From contig DXOJ01000146.1 in NCBI GenBank assembly GCA_019412865.1, positions 1-23,656 on the forward strand: DNA of 23,656 nt. The letters are read 5' to 3'. The stretch comes from Bacteroides sp. (GTDB lineage Bacteria; Bacteroidota; Bacteroidia; Bacteroidales; Bacteroidaceae). Below, piece after piece: positions 17,479-23,656 of the stretch (within the stretch, counting starts at the first letter, position 1; every line of letters begins with the position of its first letter). The notes under the pieces were generated by a model. It saw only the letters and a program-made list of their open reading frames with translations. It was not told where the DNA came from and ran no database searches. Made by a program: the position numbers and the translations under genes.

Positions 17479-18717
17479 CTAATTTCCGTCCGGTTTCTCT
17501 ATTTCTGTGAATGGTGATTCGTTCCAGTGGAAACTATTCACATCGTCCGGCTGTGCCGGATTATAGGACGGGTCTATTTTCAGGTGTTTAGCCAGTTCCG
17601 GTACGGCTTTCTTCATTCCTTCAATCACACATTGGGCTATTTGATAGGCTCCGTATGGATTGAAGTGGGTGTTATCCTCAAAAGCTTTGGTCTGTCCCGG
17701 ATAAGTGCCTGCCGGACAGTGTACGAAAGCATGTTTCGACGTTTCTGTTCCCAAAGCTTCATAAAGCGTACGGGTCATTTCGTTGAGGTCGATCAACGGA
17801 ACATTTTCTTTAGCTGCCAGCCAGCGCATGGCTTCCGGATAATCTTCGTGTGTGTCACGGATATGTCCGGTTGCGTCGAAACTCCGGCGTTGGGTGGGAG
17901 TGACCAGTACAGGGTATGCTCCCCGTGTACGGGCTTCATCAATAAATGTTTTCAGGCTGGTCATAAAAGAGTAATAAGCTCCTTTGCCCGGCCCTTTTTG
18001 CTTTTGGTCGTTATGCCCGAATTCCATGAAAAGATAATCTCCTTTCTTTATCTGGCTCAATGCTTTTTTCAAACGTCCTGCGGCAATAAACGTATTGGCA
18101 GATTCGCCCGATTCCGCATAATTGGCGATACAAACGTCCGTACCGAAAAAATGAGGTATCATTTGTCCCCAGCTGGCCCATGGCTCGTTGTCCTGGTCGA
18201 CTACGGTACTGTTACCGCATAGAAAAACGGTAATCACCGACGGATCGGCAGGCTCGATACTGATACTCTGGCATACGGGTGCATCGCCGTTAAATTCCAG
18301 CGTCAGTTTATCGTCCCAGTTCAGTTTGGCCTTTTCGCGGGGTTTGATTCGTACAGATTCTTTTTCGGAAATGCGGGGATTGCGTTTGTTGATGATAAAT
18401 GTTTCATCTACGAATTGTCCCTTTTGGGTCGCAAGGTTATCAATGAATAGTCGGCGTGACTCGCCTCTTACAGTGGTCACTCCTGCCTGTTTCTTGCTTC
18501 CCAGGCGAACGGTTACTTGGTAGTTACCGTCCGGCACACGGACAGAAAAGAAGAAGGGTGCCTTACTGCCTTTTTCGGGAGTAGCGACGAGATCATATCC
18601 ATATCCCGTCTCCTCACTGTAGCGGGGAGCATCTGCCAACTGGTATGTTTGGGCTTTCTCCTGTGCATGGATATTTGCCGTAGCCAAGAGTAGCAAGCCT
18701 ATGATCGTAGCTTTCAT
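17479..18717 (-). CDS. CE12-type SGNH rhamnogalacturonan acetylesterase, secreted
   Basis: Predicted to remove O-acetyl groups from pectic galacturonate, making the backbone accessible to the GH28 and GH106 enzymes. The reading frame opens at 18777 but the natural start is ATG 18717, which yields a clean signal peptide (MKATIIGLLLLATANIHAQ). Residues about 20-155 form a beta-sandwich domain. The SGNH esterase domain follows: CGNST with nucleophile S170, the block II glycine in ESGES (G204), GHNDQ (N236) and DNTH with D348 and H351. All four blocks are intact. The gap behind GH2 is 60 bases. The length of 412 residues fits two-domain Bacteroides enzymes of this kind. Acetyl specificity is inferred from family and context. 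Confidence 0.92.
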   Translation of the reverse strand: MKATIIGLLLLATANIHAQEKAQTYQLADAPRYSEETGYGYDLVATPEKGSKAPFFFSVRVPDGNYQVTVRLGSKKQAGVTTVRGESRRLFIDNLATQKGQFVDETFIINKRNPRISEKESVRIKPREKAKLNWDDKLTLEFNGDAPVCQSISIEPADPSVITVFLCGNSTVVDQDNEPWASWGQMIPHFFGTDVCIANYAESGESANTFIAAGRLKKALSQIKKGDYLFMEFGHNDQKQKGPGKGAYYSFMTSLKTFIDEARTRGAYPVLVTPTQRRSFDATGHIRDTHEDYPEAMRWLAAKENVPLIDLNEMTRTLYEALGTETSKHAFVHCPAGTYPGQTKAFEDNTHFNPYGAYQIAQCVIEGMKKAVPELAKHLKIDPSYNPAQPDDVNSFHWNESPFTEIEKPDGN

Positions 18718-18777
18718 GTAAATAATATTAATGTATATGATTTGATGGGATGCAGGGTGTGCCTGATAATTTCCCAT

Positions 18778-21654
18778 TTAGTTAATTTTCGGTTTGAGCT
18801 CGTCAGGTGAATCTTTGGTATAAGATTTCACATCTCCCGCCACTTTGGTGAATAATGCCTGTATCAGCTCCGGAGCTATCTTTTCTGCCGGACGGAAAGC
18901 ATCCGAATTCATATAATCCAGGATTGCTTTATGCATCTGGCGGGCAACGATTCGTTTTTCCGGTTGGGAAGTAATGTCCATACTGGTCATCATCAATTTA
19001 CCGTTCAAGACCTTTGCTTCGAACAACATGCCGATTTTCCGGCTGATAAACCAGGTATCAATACTTTGAACCGTTGGTTGGAATATTGCCGGGAAGTCGG
19101 TGAATTGCATCACCTGCGCTTTGTTCAGCAGTTCCCACCATTGCAGATTACTATGATACTCGGTAGGGAATTCGCGGAAAAGAGGGTGATATTCATTCAG
19201 GAAAATACCGGTTGTGTGCGGCGGACGCATCTTGAACCAGGAAGTATTCCAGAATACGGGAGTGAAGTATTGTTTGACTTCTTTGCCGTATTGTATCTTT
19301 CCGGCAGCCGTAATCAGCACATTTCCTCCGTCTTGCAACACTGCCAATGCCTTGGCATCCAAGGTGTCGGTGGTATATACTGTTCCTTGTACCAGTTCCA
19401 CTTGTGCCGGATATACCCAGAAATCCCAGTCGTTTACGGCATCACAGCCTTCGATACGTACTTCCAGATTTAGTTTCTGCGGTGTATCGATTCCTTCCAG
19501 AGTCATATCTACACTACCCAGAGAATAAAGATTTCCGATGGGAATGTGATGGGTGCCGACAGTTCCATGAGCATATACTTTTCCGAATTTATCCTTAATG
19601 GTATATACTGTTTTTGCACTTTCTAAGGGAGCAGCTCCGAAATGAGATACTTCAATGTCGGCATGGAATGTTTCATTGTTGGCATATACAAATTTAGGAA
19701 TACGTGCCAAAGGTACGGTCGGACTGCAAAAGCGTCTGAACTGTTCTGCGTTGATATATCCTTTTTCTTCAAAGAACACGTCCAGTACACCGACTAATGC
19801 AGTTCCCTGGCCGGAATAATCATTGAGAGCCAGCAACTGGAATCCCGCATAGTCCGGAGTACGCAAGGTCTTTTCAATCTCATGTTTGTAGCAGAGTGCC
19901 TGCAATTTGCCCGAAGCCATCATAAAGTCGTGACTCTGGCTTCCCATGTGGTTATCGTTCAGAATATCCCGGAAGATTTCAAAGTTCTTCGCTTTGTTGA
20001 CTCCGGTATATTTACGGATCTCATTGAAATTCGGGAATACGCACCATTGACCTGTTTCGTGTGATACATACGGTTGTTTCACCGTGTCGATTCTTGCACG
20101 ATAATCCGATTCACTTTCCGGTTGCGCACCTGCCCAACTAAGTCCGCGTGCGCCGGCTTTCACATGATACTCATTGTGAGGTTGCCATTGCCAGCTGTTT
20201 CCAACGGAAGCTCCTGTGTATACACGACGCGGATCGGTTGCTTTCCAATAATCCACGAATTTGCTGACCCATGCCACCCAACGACCGGAAGGCTCATTGC
20301 CGCAAGCCAGCATACAGTAGGAAGCGTAATTCCCATATTCCTTGGTCAGTGCAATGGTTTCGTCCATCAGGTATTTGTCAATCGGTTGTCCGTTACCCAG
20401 TCTCGGACCGTGGTTCGGCCAGCTCGGTCCTTCCGGTTGCAGATAGAAACCGACCAGATCGGCAGCGATGAAAGCTGCTTCCGGCGGACAGAAGGAGTGG
20501 AAGCGCATGTGATTCAGGCCATAGTTACGACAAATGCGGAACACCCGTTCCCAGGAAGCTACATCCATCGGCGCATAGCCTGTCAATGGGAAGTCACAGT
20601 TTTCCACCGTACCGCGAAGCATCGTTTTGCGGCCATTTACATAAAACCATTTCCCTTCTATCTTGAAATTACGCATACCAAACTGTACTTGTCGCGTGTC
20701 AGTTTGTTTGCCGTTGGTCAATTTTGCCGTCAGTTTATAAAGTGCCGGACTGAATTCATCCCACGTCAGAAACTCTTTTCCCATCGGAAGTTCCATTTCT
20801 ACCGGATTATCTCCCGGACGGATGTTGAAACTTTGATGTACGGGAGCCACTTTGTGCTGAATGTCCGTGTTAAAGCTCTCGGCGGAAAGGGTGATCTCTC
20901 CCTTGGTGGAAGAAGCAGACCGTATATTCATGCGAACCAGCGCTTTCTGATTGCTCAAATCGGGATATACCTGAATATCTTCTAAATGAACTTTGGGAGT
21001 GGCTTGTAATTCGATTCGTCCGACGATACCGTTCCAGTTACCTTGTGTCTGGTCGGTGATGCTGTGAGAATCTGGACCTACGTTGATTTCTTTGATTCTA
21101 TTATCGATACGGATGGTAATCAGGTACGTTTTTCCGGGGGTGGTTGCAGCAGTCAGGTCATAGACATGGGGAACACAAAGACTGTTTTGCATACCAAGCT
21201 CCTGTTGATTTACCCATACAGTAGTTTCGATGTGCGGACGTTCCAGAAAAAGAGTGATTCTTTCTCCTTTCCAGTCAGCCGGGATTGTCACTTTCTTTTG
21301 ATACCAGGCCACACCTACATAATGTTTGTCGGGAGTCAGAAAGAAGGGTAGCTTTACTTGTCCCTCTATCCTGTATTTTTCCATATATGGGTTGAAGTAG
21401 TAAGAACTGTCGTAGAGGCTTCCGGTCCATTGGGTATGGACGGTCACTTCATCTCCTTTCAGTTTTTCGGGCATGGAGCCGGGCAGGTTGATAGAATCGT
21501 CGAGGGATTTTTTGAACCATTGTTCCTTGACGCCGGTATCTTCCCGGTCTATCCGGAAATTCCATTTGCCGGATAAGCTGAAAGAGTGATTTTGTCCCGC
21601 TACGGTCAGTATGGAGATAAATACGATAGCAATACTTACTAAAAGTCGTTTCAT
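18778..21654 (-). CDS. GH2-family beta-glycosidase, secreted
   Basis: A retaining glycosidase with the GH2 layout: signal peptide, jelly-roll sugar-binding domain (about 25-220), Ig-like beta-sandwich (about 220-325), then a TIM barrel with acid/base E454 in CGNEPSG and nucleophile E533 in YVSHETGQW (numbering from ATG 21654). About 330 further residues form C-terminal beta domains of unclear type. I chose 21654 because it gives a compact signal peptide, MKRLLVSIAIVFISILTVAGQ; an upstream in-frame ATG at 21681 adds nine residues. As first gene of the six-gene operon it lies 242 bases from the divergent GH43-like gene. The substrate may be a beta-galactoside, glucuronide or similar side-chain unit; sequence alone does not decide. 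Confidence 0.92.
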   Translation of the reverse strand: MKRLLVSIAIVFISILTVAGQNHSFSLSGKWNFRIDREDTGVKEQWFKKSLDDSINLPGSMPEKLKGDEVTVHTQWTGSLYDSSYYFNPYMEKYRIEGQVKLPFFLTPDKHYVGVAWYQKKVTIPADWKGERITLFLERPHIETTVWVNQQELGMQNSLCVPHVYDLTAATTPGKTYLITIRIDNRIKEINVGPDSHSITDQTQGNWNGIVGRIELQATPKVHLEDIQVYPDLSNQKALVRMNIRSASSTKGEITLSAESFNTDIQHKVAPVHQSFNIRPGDNPVEMELPMGKEFLTWDEFSPALYKLTAKLTNGKQTDTRQVQFGMRNFKIEGKWFYVNGRKTMLRGTVENCDFPLTGYAPMDVASWERVFRICRNYGLNHMRFHSFCPPEAAFIAADLVGFYLQPEGPSWPNHGPRLGNGQPIDKYLMDETIALTKEYGNYASYCMLACGNEPSGRWVAWVSKFVDYWKATDPRRVYTGASVGNSWQWQPHNEYHVKAGARGLSWAGAQPESESDYRARIDTVKQPYVSHETGQWCVFPNFNEIRKYTGVNKAKNFEIFRDILNDNHMGSQSHDFMMASGKLQALCYKHEIEKTLRTPDYAGFQLLALNDYSGQGTALVGVLDVFFEEKGYINAEQFRRFCSPTVPLARIPKFVYANNETFHADIEVSHFGAAPLESAKTVYTIKDKFGKVYAHGTVGTHHIPIGNLYSLGSVDMTLEGIDTPQKLNLEVRIEGCDAVNDWDFWVYPAQVELVQGTVYTTDTLDAKALAVLQDGGNVLITAAGKIQYGKEVKQYFTPVFWNTSWFKMRPPHTTGIFLNEYHPLFREFPTEYHSNLQWWELLNKAQVMQFTDFPAIFQPTVQSIDTWFISRKIGMLFEAKVLNGKLMMTSMDITSQPEKRIVARQMHKAILDYMNSDAFRPAEKIAPELIQALFTKVAGDVKSYTKDSPDELKPKIN

Positions 21655-21792
21655 GATATATAGAGTTGATATGTTTTTCATTCTTTTTTAAATCTGCCGC
21701 TAAAGTAGAGCTTTTTAAGGGTTTAGTAAATAGAAAGATGTACAGATACATAGAATATTGTATCAAAATGGACATCTAAAAGCGTTCGTGTA

Positions 21793-21800
21793 CAAAACTA
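21793..21800 (-). promoter_or_regulatory. Possible -7 box of the pectin operon
   Basis: On the minus strand this reads TAGTTTTG, fitting TAnnTTTG, about 140 bases upstream of the GH2 start. The -33 TTTG is not visible at the usual distance, which would suit an activator-dependent promoter but also means the call is weak. Confidence 0.35.
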
Positions 21801-21824
21801 CATGGATTTGAAATATTGTCCATG
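21801..21824. promoter_or_regulatory. Candidate operator: CATGGA-N12-TCCATG inverted repeat
   Basis: A perfect 6-base inverted repeat with a 12-base spacer (arms 21801-21806 and 21819-21824) covers the -33 TTTG of the first GH43-gene promoter. A further half site ATGGAC lies at 21768-21773, and AATATTGT occurs twice (21754-21761 and 21812-21819). The binding protein is unknown. Confidence 0.45.
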
Positions 21825-21837
21825 CTCTTTATCTTTG
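21807..21837 (+). promoter_or_regulatory. Promoter P1 of the GH43-like gene
   Basis: TTTG at 21807-21810 and TATCTTTG at 21830-21837, separated by 19 bases, give an exact match to the Bacteroides consensus. Transcription would start near 21844. Confidence 0.65.
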
Positions 21838-21864
21838 AGGAGGGGCGGAGATGCCTTATCTTTG
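21834..21864 (+). promoter_or_regulatory. Promoter P2 of the GH43-like gene, chained to P1
   Basis: The TTTG of the P1 -7 box (21834-21837) stands 19 bases before a second TATCTTTG at 21857-21864, so it can serve as -33 element for a second promoter starting near 21871, about 26 bases before the ATG. Confidence 0.6.
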
Positions 21865-21896
21865 CAAGGTAAACTTTTTAATCTTAATAAGGAACC

Positions 21897-23656
21897 ATGA
21901 AAAAAGTAGTAATCTGGATAGCTCTAAGTCTTTGGTCGGTGATGACAGTCTTTGCCGGTGAGACAGCTTACCTCTTTTCTTATTTTATCAATGACAGCAA
22001 GACGGACTGCATTTAGCATATAGTTATGATGGATTGAACTGGCTGCCTTTACACGGCGGACGTTCTTATCTTACCCCTGCGGTTTGTAAAGATAAATTAA
22101 TGCGTGACCCCAGCATTTGCCAGTCGCCGGACGGAACTTTTCACATGGTCTGGACTTCCAGTTGGACGGACCGGATTATCGGATATGCCTCTTCCCGCGA
22201 TTTGGTTCATTGGAGTGAGCAACAGGCAATCCCTGTGATGATGCACGAGCCGGATGCACATAACTGTTGGGCTCCCGAACTGTTTTATGATGAACCTTCA
22301 CAAACCTATTATATCTTTTGGGCAACTACGATTCCCGGTCGTCACAAAGAAGTGGCTACCAGTGAAAGTGAGAAGGGACTGAATCATCGTATTTATTATG
22401 TAACAACGAAGGACTTTCGTACTTTCTCGAAGACGAAGATGTTCTTCAATCCAGATTTCAGTGTGATTGATGCCGCTATTGTGAAAGACCCGAAGCGGGA
22501 AGACCTGATAATGGTAGTCAAGAATGAAAATTCCAATCCGCCGGAAAAGAATTTGCGTGTGACGCGTACAAAGAAGATAGAAAAAGGATTCCCGACCAAA
22601 GTATCGGCACCTATTACAGGAAAATATTGGGCGGAAGGTCCGGCTCCTCTTTTTGTAGGTGATACGCTTTATGTCTATTTTGATAAATACCGTGACCATC
22701 GTTATGGAGCTGTTCGTTCTTTGGACTATGGTGAAACATGGGAAGATGTGTCCGATCAGGTCTTTTTTCCGAGGGGGATTCGTCATGGAACGGCGTTTGC
22801 AGTGGATGCCTCCATTGTAGAGGCACTGATTGCCGACCGGAACTATAATCCGCTTATTCCCGATAATCTGGCGGACCCGTCTGTCTCCAAATTTGGTGAT
22901 ACCTATTATCTTTATGGCACTACCGATCTGGATTACGGACTTGGACGTGCCGGAACTCCTGTCGTATGGAAATCGAAAGATTTTGTGAACTGGAGTTTCG
23001 AAGGTTCCCATATCAGTGGATTCGACTGGTCGAAAGGATATGACTACACGAATGATAAAGGTGAAAAGAAAAAGGGCTATTTCCGGTATTGGGCGCCTGG
23101 AAAAGTGATTGAGCAGGACGGCAAGTTTTATTTATACGTTACGTTTGTGAAACCGGATGACAAGATGGGAACTTATGTGCTTGTAGCTGATCGCCCGGAC
23201 GGTCCTTTCCATTTTACTGTGGGACAGGGGCTTTTGCCTCCCGGAGAAGAAGGAACAGATAGCCCGGCTGTCGTTGATGATATTGACGGAGAACCTTTTA
23301 TTGATGACGACGGTTCAGGATATATCTTTTGGCGTCGTCGGAATGCGGGACGGCTTTCTGCGGACAGGCTTCATCTGGATGGTGAGCCGGTAACTCTGGC
23401 AACAGCCCGCCAGGGATATTCCGAAGGTCCGGTGATGTTTAAGCGTAAAGGTATCTATTACTATATTTATACGTTGAGTGGTCATCAGAATTATGTCAAT
23501 GCTTATATGATGAGCCGCGAGTCTCCTTTGACGGGTTTTGTAAAGCCGGAGGGGAACGACATTTTTTTATTCTCTTCTCCTGAAAATCAAGTGTGGGGAC
23601 CGGGACATGGCAACGTGTTTTATGACGAGGGAACGGGTGAATATATTTTTCTCTAT
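21897..23656 (+). pseudogene. Frameshifted, tandem double GH43-like glycosidase (3' end outside window)
   Basis: ATG 21897 opens with a signal peptide (MKKVVIWIALSLWSVMTVFA) and the start of a beta-propeller, then hits TAG at 22014. The homologous reading continues one frame over from 22001 and stays open to the window end, giving at least about 587 residues. A stop in that second frame at 21992-21994 confines the lesion to about 21995-22013; loss of one A in an AAG/AAAG context before GACGGACTG fits. The restored protein has two five-bladed GH43-like modules. Module one has likely catalytic D71 (RDPS), D192 (VIDAA) and E247 (AEGP); module two has D327 (ADPS), D464 (IDGEPF) and E510 (SEGP). 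Such enzymes release arabinofuranose, xylose or galactose from side chains. As read it would give only a 39-residue peptide; a sequencing error is possible. Confidence 0.85.

Noticed and set aside
20074..20985. 303-codon open frame on the plus strand
   Set aside because: It is antisense to the well-supported GH2 gene and its translation has no domain-like pattern.
21851..21961. ATG preceded by a purine-rich GGAGGGGCGGAG stretch, upstream of the GH43-like gene
   Set aside because: It is in phase with the downstream GH43 frame but stops at 21959-21961 and again would meet 21992-21994, so it cannot rescue the frameshift; its start also lies upstream of the P2 start site.
21999..22016. Programmed ribosomal frameshifting in the GH43-like gene
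   Set aside because: There is no heptameric slippery sequence of the X XXY YYZ type at the junction and no evident downstream stem close by; an ordinary indel or sequence error is simpler.
22298..23011. 237-codon open frame on the minus strand
   Set aside because: It is antisense to the frame-restored GH43-like gene, whose catalytic motifs are clear, so it is a shadow.

Overview
The window looks like a chromosomal segment of a gut Bacteroides, most likely close to B. thetaiotaomicron or B. ovatus. The evidence is promoter elements of the Bacteroides type (TTTG at -33, TAnnTTTG at -7), weak ribosome binding sites, and a large set of secreted pectin-degrading enzymes. A HAD phosphatase, a PIF1-type helicase with C-terminal TPRs and a NagB deaminase sit in one block. 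This matches the B. thetaiotaomicron neighbourhood around BT4127-BT4131 as I remember it; that is recall, not a search.

Positions 1 to about 10.8 kb hold conserved housekeeping genes. On the plus strand are a YhcC-like radical SAM protein, a two-domain flavodiiron protein and glucosamine-6-phosphate deaminase (nagB), closed by a clear hairpin terminator that faces both ways. On the minus strand are two short operons: AsmA-like protein then YciO/Sua5-like protein, and HAD sugar phosphatase then PIF1-TPR helicase. A 353-base gap holding a 22-base inverted repeat element separates them. A PatB/MalY-type C-S lyase diverges from the HAD gene across a 68-base gap with neighbouring -7 boxes.

A convergent 346-base gap (10834-11179) contains a 58-base nearly perfect hairpin and a 2x22-base tandem repeat. 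Beyond it lies an enzyme-only part of a pectin (probably rhamnogalacturonan-I) utilization locus. Six minus-strand genes form one operon, in transcription order: GH2, CE12-type acetylesterase, GH28 lipoprotein, a small secreted protein of unknown function, a second GH28, and a GH106 alpha-L-rhamnosidase. The last junctions are ATGA overlaps. The inferred logic is that the esterase deacetylates, GH2 and the divergent GH43 remove side-chain sugars, and GH28 and GH106 alternately remove galacturonate and rhamnose from the backbone ends. No SusC/SusD pair, sensor-regulator or polysaccharide lyase lies in the window.

A divergent plus-strand gene at 21897 encodes a tandem double GH43-like protein but carries a one-base frameshift near codon 35, so as read here it is broken. 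It is cut by the window end. Its upstream region has two chained promoters sharing a TTTG element, plus an inverted repeat over the first -33 box. I found no CRISPR array, tRNA, rRNA or transposase. Several housekeeping calls are strong; substrate assignments for the glycosidases are inferences.
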